A DNA stretch of 64,000 nucleotides from Paludibaculum fermentans. Lineage in GTDB: Bacteria > Acidobacteriota > Terriglobia > Bryobacterales > Bryobacteraceae. Positions 40,258 through 49,465 of this stretch are shown piece after piece (positions within the stretch are counted from its first letter, which is position 1; each line of letters opens with the position of its first letter). The DNA is taken from assembly GCF_015277775.1 (NCBI RefSeq), contig NZ_CP063849.1, forward strand, positions 5,719,501 through 5,783,500, written 5' to 3'. A program made the position numbers and the translations under genes. Below the pieces are notes generated by a model, which was given only the letters and a program-made list of their open reading frames with translations, made no database searches and had not been told where the DNA came from.

Positions 40258-41361
40258 ATGCTGATCACGAAAATCAAGGTGTACCAGGTGGCGCTGCCCC
40301 TGCACGAGGGGAGCTACAAATGGTCCGGCGGCAACTCAGTGGAGGTCTTCGACTCCAGCGTGGTGGAGATTCAAACCGATGAAGGGATCAGCGGCTTTGG
40401 AGAGATCTGTCCGCTGGGGCCGGCGTACCTGCCCGCTTACGCGGCCGGCGCCCGCACGGGCATTGCCGAGCTCGCGCCGCACCTGATCGGCTGCGATCCC
40501 ACGCAACTGGCGGTGATCAACCAGACGATGGATCGGGCCATGCGCGGCCATCCCTATGTGAAGTCGGCGCTCGACATGGCTTGCTGGGACATTTTGGGGA
40601 AGGTGAGCGGCCAGCCTGCCGCCGTTCTGCTGGGGGGGCGTTTTGGCGAGGACTTCGCCCTGTATCGAGCGATCTCGCAGGACACGCCGGAGGCGATGGC
40701 GAAGATGGTCCAGGTCTACCGCGACCAGGGCTATACGAAGTTCCAACTGAAGGTGGGCGGGAATCCGGATACGGACATCCAGCGCATCCAGGCGGCGGCC
40801 GCGGGGTTGCAGCCCGGCGATGTCCTGGTGGCGGATGCCAACACCGGCTGGACGCAGCACCAGGCGGTGCGGATCGCCGATGCGGTCCGTCACGAAGACG
40901 TGTATATTGAGCAGCCGTGCTTCCACTATGAGGAGTGCCTGGCGGTGCGCCAGCACACGGACCGGCCGATGGTGCTGGACGAGGTGATCGACGACGTGGT
41001 CCAGGTGTTGCGCGGGTATCACGACCGGGCGATGGACGTCATCAACCTGAAGATCTCGAAGGTGGGCGGGATCACGAAGGCGCGGCAGATCCGCGACCTG
41101 TGCGTCTCGCTGGGCATTGCCATGACGATCGAAGATACGTGGGGCGGCGACATCATTACGGCGGCCATCGCGCACCTGGCGCACAGCACTCCACCGGAGT
41201 TGCTGTTCTCGTCGACGGACTTCAATAGCTATGTCACCGTCAGCATTGCGGAAGGCGCGCCACAGAGGAGCCATGGCCGTCTCGCGGCTTCCAAGGCTCC
41301 GGGGTTGGGCATCGCGCCGCGGTTCGACGTGCTGGGGGCCGCGGTGTTGGAGACCCGATAG
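40258..41361 (+). CDS. cis-3-hydroxy-L-proline dehydratase-like enzyme (enolase superfamily)
   Basis: A 367-residue protein beginning [20 protein letters not shown], then KWSGGN, which matches the cis-3-hydroxy-L-proline dehydratase subgroup closely as I remember it. The two catalytic lysines reported for that enzyme, K165 and K265, fall at exactly those positions here (FQLKVGG and INLKISK). Metal ligands are D193 (ADANTGW), E218 (YIEQP) and D241 (VLDEV). The enzyme removes water from cis-3-hydroxy-L-proline to give pyrroline-2-carboxylate. AAGGAG lies 13 bases before ATG 40258, and the gene follows the two peptidase genes by 44 bases, so the three likely form one unit. Confidence 0.88.
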   Translation: MLITKIKVYQVALPLHEGSYKWSGGNSVEVFDSSVVEIQTDEGISGFGEICPLGPAYLPAYAAGARTGIAELAPHLIGCDPTQLAVINQTMDRAMRGHPYVKSALDMACWDILGKVSGQPAAVLLGGRFGEDFALYRAISQDTPEAMAKMVQVYRDQGYTKFQLKVGGNPDTDIQRIQAAAAGLQPGDVLVADANTGWTQHQAVRIADAVRHEDVYIEQPCFHYEECLAVRQHTDRPMVLDEVIDDVVQVLRGYHDRAMDVINLKISKVGGITKARQIRDLCVSLGIAMTIEDTWGGDIITAAIAHLAHSTPPELLFSSTDFNSYVTVSIAEGAPQRSHGRLAASKAPGLGIAPRFDVLGAAVLETR

Positions 41362-41405
41362 ACGGCCCGCGGGCGGGCGCAGGCACTGTCTGGCTGAGGG
41401 AGGGA

Positions 41406-42977
41406 TTAGCGTCCAGCGGCGTTCAGCGCCCGGGTGAGAATCTTCTCCAGAAGCTGGACCTGCCCGGCCCCGGCGATGGGCCGGACTTCGAAGCGCTCGC
41501 CGAGTTCCATGGTGACGGGCGTGTTCCCGTCGAGCGCCGGCCACTGCGGGAGCCCGTCTCCGTTCGGGTTGCCGGTTTTGACGAAGTTGGCCCAGTAGCT
41601 GGTGGTCTTGTCCGCCATCGCCGCGTCGGCCGGTTCCCAGGGCCGCTGGACTGCGGCGAGGCTGTTGAACATGTAAGGCAGCTCTGAAGAATGGAACGCG
41701 CCGTACTGGTCCCGCTTGGGTCCTGGCAGCGGGTGGTCCCACAGATACGTATAGACCGCTGTCCTGGAGTGGGCCGCCCGCTGTTTCGCCCACAGGAACG
41801 TCGACACCATGTTTTGGGCGCGGGCGCTCTCGATCTGCGATGGGCCGGGAGTGGAGGCGGGGTAGAACTTCAGAAACTCGTCCGCCAGGTCGCCGGCGGG
41901 GGTCAAGCCGAAGAAGCCGCCGGTGCCGCCCATGGGGGTGCGGCGCACCTCCCGCTCAAACTCTTCGGGTGTGCGTTTGCCGTACTTCGCGTCGGCGCTG
42001 CCCTCATCGGCGCACCAGCCTGTGAGGGTCGCAACGTCGTTCTGCTTACCCTGCGCAAAGATCGCGCTGACGGTGTCGGGCAGCAGCGCCCCATCGACCG
42101 CGAGGCTCCAGCGGAAGGCGGCCCCCTCGACCGGGGCCATCAGTTGGTAGACCGGCAGGGCGCGCAGGTCCTTCAGGGATCCGGCCTTTTTCGCCGCCTG
42201 GAACCGCAGGCCGTCTTTCTCCGCGTCGGCCAGCGAACGCTGCCGGCCACCGATGCTCGAGCCGCTCTGCGCGATGGCCCCGTGGAAAAGTCCTTTGGCG
42301 AGAGGAGACGCCAGCAGCGCATGCACGGCCGACGCTCCGGCCGATTGGCCCGCGATGGTCACCCGGGCGGGATCGCCTCCGAAGGCCGCGATGTTGGCCT
42401 TGACCCACTGGAGGGCGGCCACCGCGTCCAACAGGCCGTAGTTGCCGGAGGAATGGGTTTCGGATTCCCGGGTCAGTTCCGGATGCGCGAGGAAGCCGAA
42501 GACGCCCAGGCGGTAGTGGATGGTCACCACCACGATGCCTTTTCGCGCCAGAGCTTCGCCATTGTAAAGGGTGACGGAGGTGGAGCCCTGGTCGAAGGCG
42601 CCGCCATGGATCCAGAGCATCACGGGCCGTTTGCCGGAGGCGCCGCCGGTCCATACGTTCAAATAGAGGCAGTCCTCGCTGCGTTCGCCCTGGTCCATGT
42701 ACTCTTCGGTCCAGGGGCCCACCGAACTCGGAGAGGCCTGCATGCAGGAGCGCGAAAAGTGGTCCGCTTTCAGGACGCCTTTCCACGGGAGGGCCGGCTG
42801 GGGAGCCCGCCAGCGCAGATCGCCCACCGGCGGGGCGGCGTAAGGAATGCCCCGGAATACGGTGATGGCGCCATCGGTAGTGGCGACCCCTTCCACCAGG
42901 CCGCGGTCTGTCCGGACGGGCTTAGCGGCAGCGGCCGAACCCACGACGAGCAAGGCGACAAAGACGGTGCGAATCAT
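41406..42977 (-). CDS. Type B carboxylesterase, exported
   Basis: A 523-residue alpha/beta hydrolase with a signal peptide (MIRTVFVALLVVGSAAAA). It has the type-B signatures EDCLYLNVW and the nucleophile elbow IAGQSAGASA. The acid is probably in the ADEGSAD region and the His in AFHSSELPYMF, so the Ser-Glu-His set looks complete. The oxyanion loop is IHGGAFDQGS. Such enzymes hydrolyse short acyl esters, here perhaps acyl groups on plant polysaccharides given the divergent GH3 operon. The ATG at 42977 has GAGGAG upstream. Confidence 0.92.
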   Translation of the reverse strand: MIRTVFVALLVVGSAAAAKPVRTDRGLVEGVATTDGAITVFRGIPYAAPPVGDLRWRAPQPALPWKGVLKADHFSRSCMQASPSSVGPWTEEYMDQGERSEDCLYLNVWTGGASGKRPVMLWIHGGAFDQGSTSVTLYNGEALARKGIVVVTIHYRLGVFGFLAHPELTRESETHSSGNYGLLDAVAALQWVKANIAAFGGDPARVTIAGQSAGASAVHALLASPLAKGLFHGAIAQSGSSIGGRQRSLADAEKDGLRFQAAKKAGSLKDLRALPVYQLMAPVEGAAFRWSLAVDGALLPDTVSAIFAQGKQNDVATLTGWCADEGSADAKYGKRTPEEFEREVRRTPMGGTGGFFGLTPAGDLADEFLKFYPASTPGPSQIESARAQNMVSTFLWAKQRAAHSRTAVYTYLWDHPLPGPKRDQYGAFHSSELPYMFNSLAAVQRPWEPADAAMADKTTSYWANFVKTGNPNGDGLPQWPALDGNTPVTMELGERFEVRPIAGAGQVQLLEKILTRALNAAGR

Positions 42978-43126
42978 GGCGGGGACTCCTCAGGCTGACA
43001 CCGGCTGGTATATCACAGCGTGCGCGGGAGCGCTTGCCGTGGGGGTGCGCCCGCTTGATTTGAATGAGAGCGCGGGGCAAACCGAGCAGGAATTTTGTTT
43101 GACGCATCGGAATATGCAGTGCGATC

Positions 43127-43140
43127 CGCAAGCGCTTGCG
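43127..43140. promoter_or_regulatory. LacI-type operator (14-bp palindrome) before the GH3 operon
   Basis: CGCAAGCGCTTGCG is perfectly self-complementary and has the central CG step and AAGCGCTT core typical of LacI/GalR-family operators. It lies nine bases before the GH3 start codon, where a bound repressor would block transcription or translation start. A TTGACG at 43099-43104 could be the -35. No LacI-family gene lies in this window. Confidence 0.65.
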
Positions 43141-43149
43141 ATAAATTAG

Positions 43150-45492
43150 ATGCGCATGAAAAACACCCCGAAGTCCGGTTCGGTCGCGGTGCGCTCTGCC
43201 GGCAAGACGAAAGCACCCGCCTACAGGGATCCCAAACTGGCGCCGGAGAGGCGGACGAAAGACCTGCTGGGGCGGATGACTCTGGAAGAGAAGGCCGCGC
43301 AGATGATCTGCGTCTGGCAGCAGAAGGCGGAGAAGCTGGTGGATGCGGAGGGCCGGTTCGACCCGGCCAAGGCCAGGGCCGCATTCAAAAAGGGTCACGG
43401 TCTTGGGCAGGTGGGGCGGCCCAGCGACGCCGGAAAGGGCCTGGATGCGCGGCAGATGGCGGAGCTGACCAACGCCATCCAGAAGTTCTTCGTGGAGGAG
43501 AGCCGCCTGGGCATCCCGGTGGTCTTCCATGAAGAGTGCCTGCACGGGCAGGCCGCGATCGGCGGCACGAGTTTTCCGCAACCGATTGGGCTGGGTGCGA
43601 CGTTCGACCCGGCGCTGGCCGAGTCGCTGTATACGATGACGGCGCTGGAGGCGAGGGCGCGCGGCGCGCACCAGGCGCTGACTCCGGTGGTCGATGTGGC
43701 GCGCGATCCGCGCTGGGGGCGTGTGGAAGAGACCTTCGGCGAGGATCCCTTTCTGGTTTCGAGGATGGGGATTGCGGCGGTGCGCGGGTTCCAGGGTGAC
43801 GCCACGTTCCGGGACAAGACCCGTCTCATCGCGACACTGAAGCATTTTGCGGCGCACGGGCAACCGGAATCCGGGATGAACTGCGCGCCGGCCAACGTGA
43901 GCGAGCGGGTGCTGCGGGAGACGTTCCTCTATCCGTTTGAGCAGGCGATCCGGCATGGAGGGGCGATCTCCATCATGCCGTCCTATAACGAGATCGATGG
44001 CCTGCCGTCGCATGCCAACCGCTGGCTGCTGCGCGACGTGCTGAGAAAAGAGTGGGGCTTCCAGGGCTACGCCGTATCCGACTACTACGCCATCTGGGAG
44101 CTCTCCTACCGGCCCGATACGCACGGGCATTTCCTCGCCGAAGACAGGAAACAGGCCTGCAAGCTGGCCGTGGAAGCCGGGGTGAACATCGAACTGCCGG
44201 AGCCGGACTGCTACCTGCATCTGGTGGAACTCGTGCGCAAGGGAGTGCTGAAGGAAGCGCAACTCGACGAGTTGGTGGCTCCGATGCTGCTGTGGAAGTT
44301 CCGCATGGGTCTGTTCGACGATCCGTATGTCGATCCGGAGTATGCGGCCACTGTCGCCGGGTGCGAGGCGCATCGGGGCGTGGCGCTGCAGGCGGCGCGC
44401 GAGACGATGACGCTGCTGAAGAACGAAGGCGGCCTGCTGCCGCTGGACCCTGGGGCCGTCAAGACGATTGCGGTGATTGGCCCGAACGCCGACCGTCCGA
44501 TGCTGGGGGGCTATAGCGGCAAGCCCGTGTACTGTTCGACGGTGCTGGAGGGGATTCGAGCCCGCGCCGGCAAGGGCATGAAGGTTCTCTATAGCGAGGG
44601 CTGCAAGATCACGCAGCCGGGGTCATGGAACCAGGATGAGGTGCTTCCATCGGATCCGGCGGAAGACCGCACGCTGATCGCGGCGGCGGTCCGGACGGCC
44701 CGCAAGGCGGACGTGATCGTGCTGGCGATCGGCGGCAACGAGCAGACTTCGCGGGAGGCGTGGTCGCTGCAGCACATGGGCGACCGGACGAGCCTGGACC
44801 TGATTGGACGCCAGGACGAACTGGTGCGTGCCATGCTGGCGCTGGGCAAGCCGGTGGTGGTTCTGCTGTTCAACGGGCGTCCGTTGTCGATCCGCGAGGT
44901 GGCGGAGACGGTGCCGGCGGTGCTGGAGTGCTGGTATCTGGGCCAGGAGACGGGTACGGCGGTGGCCGAGGTCCTGTTCGGCGATGTCAATCCCAGTGGC
45001 AAACTGCCGATCACGATTCCGCGCTCAGCCGGGCACGTGCCAGCCTACTACAACCACAAACCGTCGGCCCGGCGCGGGTACCTGTTCGACGAGGTTTCCC
45101 CGCTGTTTGCATTCGGCTTCGGGCTGAGCTACACGACCTTCGAGTTCTCAGCGCCTCGGCTGGCGAAGAAGAGCATGCGGATAGATGGCTCCACGCGGGT
45201 TTCGGTGGATGTGAAGAATACCGGGACACGCGAGGGCGCGGAGGTTGTCCAGTTGTATATTCGCGACGTGGTCAGCTCAGTGACGCGGCCGGTGAAGGAG
45301 CTGAAGGGCTTCCAGCGCGTTGTGCTGCAACCGGGCGAGGCGCGCACTGTTGCTTTCGAAATCACACCGGAACTGCTGGCCTTCTGGGACGTGAACATGC
45401 GTTTCACCGTGGAGCCGGGCGCGTTCGAGTTGATGACCGGGAACTCGTCACGCGATTGCGACCTGCAGAAAGTCACGTTGCGGGTGAATTGA
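43150..45492 (+). CDS. GH3 beta-glycosidase (beta-glucosidase/xylosidase type)
   Basis: A 780-residue protein; ATG 43150 or 43156 may be used, and neither has a clear Shine-Dalgarno sequence. No signal peptide is seen. The barrel domain runs about 30-380 with the catalytic Asp in GYAVSDYYAIWEL near residue 312. The (alpha/beta)6 sandwich follows (LKNEGGLLPLDPG, DVIVLAIGG, ARTSREAW-like region), then the fibronectin-III-like domain (GLSYTTFEFSAP, LKGFQRVVLQPGE). Family members release terminal beta-linked glucose or xylose. It is first in an operon with a GPH symporter and an acetylxylan-esterase-like gene, pointing to acetylated hemicellulose fragments. Confidence 0.93.
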   Translation: MRMKNTPKSGSVAVRSAGKTKAPAYRDPKLAPERRTKDLLGRMTLEEKAAQMICVWQQKAEKLVDAEGRFDPAKARAAFKKGHGLGQVGRPSDAGKGLDARQMAELTNAIQKFFVEESRLGIPVVFHEECLHGQAAIGGTSFPQPIGLGATFDPALAESLYTMTALEARARGAHQALTPVVDVARDPRWGRVEETFGEDPFLVSRMGIAAVRGFQGDATFRDKTRLIATLKHFAAHGQPESGMNCAPANVSERVLRETFLYPFEQAIRHGGAISIMPSYNEIDGLPSHANRWLLRDVLRKEWGFQGYAVSDYYAIWELSYRPDTHGHFLAEDRKQACKLAVEAGVNIELPEPDCYLHLVELVRKGVLKEAQLDELVAPMLLWKFRMGLFDDPYVDPEYAATVAGCEAHRGVALQAARETMTLLKNEGGLLPLDPGAVKTIAVIGPNADRPMLGGYSGKPVYCSTVLEGIRARAGKGMKVLYSEGCKITQPGSWNQDEVLPSDPAEDRTLIAAAVRTARKADVIVLAIGGNEQTSREAWSLQHMGDRTSLDLIGRQDELVRAMLALGKPVVVLLFNGRPLSIREVAETVPAVLECWYLGQETGTAVAEVLFGDVNPSGKLPITIPRSAGHVPAYYNHKPSARRGYLFDEVSPLFAFGFGLSYTTFEFSAPRLAKKSMRIDGSTRVSVDVKNTGTREGAEVVQLYIRDVVSSVTRPVKELKGFQRVVLQPGEARTVAFEITPELLAFWDVNMRFTVEPGAFELMTGNSSRDCDLQKVTLRVN

Positions 45493-45517
45493 TCCGATCT
45501 CCGAAAGAGGCACCACG

Positions 45518-47002
45518 ATGGCAGAGAGCACACAGAAGCTTGCGGTCCGCGAGAAGCTCGGATACGCCTGCGGCGATATCGCTACGAACTTCTTCTTCCA
45601 GTCGATGATCCTGTACCAGACCCGTTTTTATACGGACACGGTGGGGATATCGGCGGTCGCGGTGGGATCGATGTTCCTGGTGCTCCGGCTTGCGGATGCC
45701 ATTTTCGATCCGATTATTGGCGCCCTCTCTGACCGCACTCAGACCCGCTGGGGTAAGTTCCGTCCCTGGATCCTGGGCACTGCCCTGCCCTTCGGCCTGA
45801 TCTTCTGGCTGGTCTATGTTTCACCCGACTTCGGGCCGCAAGGGAAGCTGATCTACGCCTACCTTACCTATTCGCTGGTGATGATCCTTTACTCGGCGAA
45901 CAACACGCCTTACGCCGCGCTGATGGGGGTGATGACTCCGGATGTGAGCGAGCGGAACAACGTCGCCCGCTATCGCTTCGTCGGCGCGCTGATTGGCCAG
46001 TTCCTGATCCAGGCGCTGCCTTTGCCCCTGGTGGCCAAGTTGGGTGGCGGGAATCCCGCGCGGGGCTGGGCCCTGACGATGGGGATTTTCGGCGGCCTCA
46101 TCGTGCTGCTGAACCTGGTCACGTTCGCCACCACGCGTGAGCGTGTTCAGCCGGATCCGCGGCAGAAGTCGGATCTGCGCTCCGATCTGAGGAACGTGTT
46201 CACCTGTGGACCGTGGATCGTGATGTTCGTCCTGACACTGCTGATCTTCACGATGCTGGTGGTCAGGGGGAGTTCCTCGAACTACTTCTTCGCGTACTAC
46301 CTCGACCAGCAGCAGATACGGTCCTTCCTCTCGGGCTTCGGCCTGGCCGGCACTGCCGGTCCGGTTACCGGTTGGCGCACGGTATTGGACTCACTGGGCC
46401 TGCTGGTGAACCCGGATGGCTCGAACGCCTCGGCGGTCGGGCTGAGCCTGTTCTTCGTGGCCGGGAGCCTGGTTCAGATCGTGGGGATCCTCTTCTCGAA
46501 GCCGCTGGCCGACCGTTTCGGCAACAAGGCGGTCTTCATCGCCGGCATGTTCGTGACGATGGTCGCCACGCTGCTGGTCTTCTTTGTCGGGCCGATGCAG
46601 ATCCAGTTGATGTTCGCGCTGAGCATCCTGTGGGCGATCGGATGGGGTCCGACGGTCCCGCTGCTTTGGGTGATGATCGCCGATGTGGCGGACTACTCGG
46701 AATGGAAGACGTCGCGGCGGGCAACCGGATTCATGTTTGCCGGGGTCCTGTTCGCGCTGAAGGCCGGGCTCAGCCTGGGCGGGGCTTTGAGTGCCTGGGT
46801 GATCGACGCGTTCGGGTATGTCCCGAATGCGGTGCAAACGGAACGGGCGCTGCTGGGGATCCGCCTGGGCGCGAGCGTGTATCCAGCAATTGCGATGGCT
46901 CTTGGGCTGGTCTGCCTCGCCAGTTACAAGATCGGGAAGAAGATGAATATCCAGATCCAGGAAGAACTCACTGAGCGGCGGAAGAAGTTCGCCTCCGCTT
47001 AG
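45518..47002 (+). CDS. GPH-family glycoside:cation symporter (MFS)
   Basis: A 494-residue membrane protein with about twelve helices. N-terminal features are typical of the glycoside-pentoside-hexuronide group: LGYACGDIATNFFFQSMILY, the loop DPIIGALSDRTQTRWGKFRPW, and NNTPYAALMGVMTPDVSERN. A larger periplasmic or cytoplasmic insert near 265-310 (RSFLSGFGLAGTAGPVTGWRT) is unusual in length. It imports sugars or oligosaccharides with Na+ or H+. It lies 25 bases after the GH3 gene, which has no signal peptide, so import before cleavage is a consistent picture. Confidence 0.93.
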   Translation: MAESTQKLAVREKLGYACGDIATNFFFQSMILYQTRFYTDTVGISAVAVGSMFLVLRLADAIFDPIIGALSDRTQTRWGKFRPWILGTALPFGLIFWLVYVSPDFGPQGKLIYAYLTYSLVMILYSANNTPYAALMGVMTPDVSERNNVARYRFVGALIGQFLIQALPLPLVAKLGGGNPARGWALTMGIFGGLIVLLNLVTFATTRERVQPDPRQKSDLRSDLRNVFTCGPWIVMFVLTLLIFTMLVVRGSSSNYFFAYYLDQQQIRSFLSGFGLAGTAGPVTGWRTVLDSLGLLVNPDGSNASAVGLSLFFVAGSLVQIVGILFSKPLADRFGNKAVFIAGMFVTMVATLLVFFVGPMQIQLMFALSILWAIGWGPTVPLLWVMIADVADYSEWKTSRRATGFMFAGVLFALKAGLSLGGALSAWVIDAFGYVPNAVQTERALLGIRLGASVYPAIAMALGLVCLASYKIGKKMNIQIQEELTERRKKFASA

Positions 47003-47066
47003 AGGCTGGTTCCACATCGACCGGAATGCGCAGGGGAAGACCCTTGCCGCGGGCCTCAGGAATCCT

Positions 47067-48413
47067 ATGACTCGAACACGTGTACGATTCGCACTTGCGC
47101 TGCTGGTGGCCGGAGCCTTCGCTTTCGGGCAACCCGCCGCGATCCAGCAGCAACTCACCTTCACGCCTTATCACGCGAACGGCATCTACGAGGTGAACGA
47201 GGTGGTGGGCTGGACCGTCACTCCGGGACCGGTCGCGCCAACCTATGCCTACAAGTGGACCGTCCGCCGGAACAATGCGGTGGTTCTCAAGGAGGGCAAG
47301 CTGGACCTTTCCTCGGGTAAGGACAAGATCGAAGTCACGTCGGATGAACCGGCGATGATCTATGTCGCGATCGAGCCGTATGCGGAGTTGGCCCTCGCCG
47401 GTGCGGAGAAAGCTGTTCCTGCCACATTCGTTGGCGGCAATACCGGCCGCAACAACGGGCTTTACGCTGTCGGCGCCGCGGTCTCTCCGACGAAGATCGG
47501 GCTGTCCACAGCGGCTCCCGGAGACTTCGGTTCCTTCTGGGAGGCCAAGCTGGCGGCGCAAGCCAAAATCGCGATCAATCCGCAGTTGACTCCTGTACAG
47601 ACGGAGGTACCGGGCGTCGAGATGAGCATGTTTGTGCTGGATGCCCTGGGATCCAAGGCGCATGGGTACGTGGCGAAACCGGCGAAGGAGGGCAAGTTCC
47701 CGGCGTTGATCCAACTGCAGTATGCAGGCGTCTACGCGCTGAATGCACGCGCGGTGGCTCAGCGGGCGGCGAGCGGCTGGCTGATGCTAAATGTCGATTC
47801 GCACGACAAGCTGCCTTCGGACCCGTCCGGCAACATCCCGAGGAACTACCAGGCGATCGGCAACACCGACCCGGAGCAGTCCTATTTCCTCAACATGTAC
47901 CTACGGGATTCGCGAGTGTTGGATTACCTGCTGACCCGCCCTGACTGGGATGGCAAGACGATTGTCCTGACGGGTGGCAGCATGGGCGGCCAGCAGACGC
48001 TCGTGCTGGCGGGCTTGCGGCCGGAGAAGATCACCGCCGCCCTGGTGTGTGTACCGGCCGGCGCGGATACGAATGGAGCTTTGCACGGCCGCAAACCCGG
48101 CTATCCCAACTGGCCATCCGACAATCCCGAAGTCATGAAGACCGCGCTGTATTTCGATCCCGTCAACTTTGCACCGCGCATCCAGGCGGTGGTGATGGCG
48201 GGCATCGGCTTCATCGACACGATCTCGCCGCCAGCGGGCATCTGGACGGTGTTGAACCAGATACCCGGGCCCAAGGAACCGCTGCCGCTGCTCGAATCGG
48301 AGCATGACAACCTGACGCCGCAGAAGGGGCGGGCCTGCCCCGAACGAACCCGGGAGCTGCTCGATCTGATGGTGAGCGGAGGCGTGTTCAAGCCGAACGG
48401 AATCAGGCCGTAG
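47067..48413 (+). CDS. Acetylxylan esterase-like alpha/beta hydrolase (AXE1/CE7 type), exported
   Basis: A 448-residue protein with a signal peptide (FALALLVAGAFAFGQPAA). Residues of about 25-110 form an Ig-like beta domain (NGIYEVNEVVGWTVTPG). The hydrolase domain follows, with the nucleophile elbow LTGGSMGGQQTL, the acid region near FIDTISPPAG and the late His in LESEHDN. AXE1/CE7 enzymes remove acetyl groups from xylo-oligosaccharides and related compounds. It is third in the GH3 operon. It converges on the RidA gene with only seven bases between and no clear terminator. Confidence 0.88.
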   Translation: MTRTRVRFALALLVAGAFAFGQPAAIQQQLTFTPYHANGIYEVNEVVGWTVTPGPVAPTYAYKWTVRRNNAVVLKEGKLDLSSGKDKIEVTSDEPAMIYVAIEPYAELALAGAEKAVPATFVGGNTGRNNGLYAVGAAVSPTKIGLSTAAPGDFGSFWEAKLAAQAKIAINPQLTPVQTEVPGVEMSMFVLDALGSKAHGYVAKPAKEGKFPALIQLQYAGVYALNARAVAQRAASGWLMLNVDSHDKLPSDPSGNIPRNYQAIGNTDPEQSYFLNMYLRDSRVLDYLLTRPDWDGKTIVLTGGSMGGQQTLVLAGLRPEKITAALVCVPAGADTNGALHGRKPGYPNWPSDNPEVMKTALYFDPVNFAPRIQAVVMAGIGFIDTISPPAGIWTVLNQIPGPKEPLPLLESEHDNLTPQKGRACPERTRELLDLMVSGGVFKPNGIRP

Positions 48414-48420
48414 GGCAGGG

Positions 48421-48924
48421 TCAGCCAGCGATTTCGAAGATTGCCTCGAGCTCGACCGGCACTCCCAGCGGCAGGCTTGCCACTCCAAACACGAGGCGTA
48501 CGGAGACCTTGTCCTGTCCGAAGATGTCGCGAAGGAGTTCCGAGGCGGCATCGGCGATTTTGGGTTGGTCGACTGGTTCGCCATCGGCGGCGATGTACAC
48601 TCCGAGCCGGACAACGCGGGTGACGCGGTCGAGTGACCCAAGCGCCTGCCTGGCGACGGCGAGTACGTTGAGAGCCGCGGCGTAGGCAGCGCTTGCGCCT
48701 TGTTCCGCGGTCAACTCCCTTCCGACGCGGCCGCGGAACTTCGCTTCGTGGCCCACCGTGGGGAGCATGCCGCTGAGGAACAGGAGATTGCCTGTTCGAA
48801 CCGCGGGCACGTAGGCGCCAAACGGAGTCGGAGCGGACGGCAGATCAATGCCAGCCGCCGCGAGTCTGTCTTCAGCGTTCCCTGACGAGGGATGGCGCCC
48901 TTCCTGATCGATTTGCTTCTGCAT
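48421..48924 (-). CDS. RidA-family (YjgF/YER057c) protein
   Basis: A 167-residue protein, ATG 48924 behind AAGGAGGCAG. It has the full RidA length, unlike the remnant at 1717-1845: FGAYVPAVRTGNLLFLSGML, GRVGRELTAEQGASAAYAAA, VTRVVRLGVYI and SVRLVFGVASLPLGVPVELE. RidA proteins hydrolyse reactive enamine/imine intermediates. The catalytic Arg of canonical RidA (in the R-xA/VV motif) corresponds to the SVRLVFGV region. It is the last gene of a leftward group with ohr-like and SDR genes, perhaps a stress set. Confidence 0.9.
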   Translation of the reverse strand: MQKQIDQEGRHPSSGNAEDRLAAAGIDLPSAPTPFGAYVPAVRTGNLLFLSGMLPTVGHEAKFRGRVGRELTAEQGASAAYAAALNVLAVARQALGSLDRVTRVVRLGVYIAADGEPVDQPKIADAASELLRDIFGQDKVSVRLVFGVASLPLGVPVELEAIFEIAG

Positions 48925-48998
48925 TGATCTGCCTCCTTGGGCAACTTCTTCCTGAGTGTGCAGCCGCCTGCAAGGGCCAGGCTGTTTGCTGGCCTGGT

Positions 48999-49418
48999 CT
49001 AAACCAGGTGAATGGCGACATCGACATTGCCGCGGATGGCCTTGGAATAGGGGCACGTCTGGTCAGCGGAGTCGACCAAGGCCTGGGCGACTTCACGGTC
49101 CAAGCCCGGCAGGCTCACGTTCAGGCGTGCGCGAAGAGAATAGGCGCCATCACGGAGGCAGAGGTCTACTTCGCTGTCGATGGCCATGTCGGCTGGCAGA
49201 GTGACTCGCCGCTTGGTGGCCGCGATCCCAATCGCGCCCTCGAAGCAGGCCGCCCAGCCGGCGGCGAAGAGCTGTTCCGGATTTGTGCCCGTGCCGAGGA
49301 CTCCCGGCGTGGAGAGCCTGACATCCAGGCGGCCATCATCGCTGCGCGAGACGCCGTGATCGCGTCCACCCGTGGTGTGGACCTTGGCCGTGTAGAGGAC
49401 CTTCTCGAGTTGAGTCAT
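48999..49418 (-). CDS. ohr: Organic hydroperoxide resistance protein (Ohr)
   Basis: A 139-residue OsmC/Ohr-family peroxidase. ATG 49418 is chosen (CGGAG upstream, standard start MTQLEKVLYTAKVHTTGGRD). The two redox cysteines are C58 (GTNPEQLFAAGWAACFEGA) and C122 (ADQTCPYSKA). The catalytic Arg is R20 in GGRDHG, as in Ohr rather than OsmC. It reduces organic hydroperoxides using lipoyl or other thiols. It lies 47 bases downstream of the SDR gene; no OhrR gene is nearby. Confidence 0.9.
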   Translation of the reverse strand: MTQLEKVLYTAKVHTTGGRDHGVSRSDDGRLDVRLSTPGVLGTGTNPEQLFAAGWAACFEGAIGIAATKRRVTLPADMAIDSEVDLCLRDGAYSLRARLNVSLPGLDREVAQALVDSADQTCPYSKAIRGNVDVAIHLV

Positions 49419-49465
49419 GATTTGAACTCCGTTGTGGGCAGCTCCGGGGTCACTTTTGCCGACGC

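Noticed and set aside
41365-41374. GCCCGCGGGC as terminator between the hydroxyproline dehydratase and carboxylesterase genes
   Set aside because: A palindrome with no loop and no T-run; too short to call a terminator in DNA this GC-rich.
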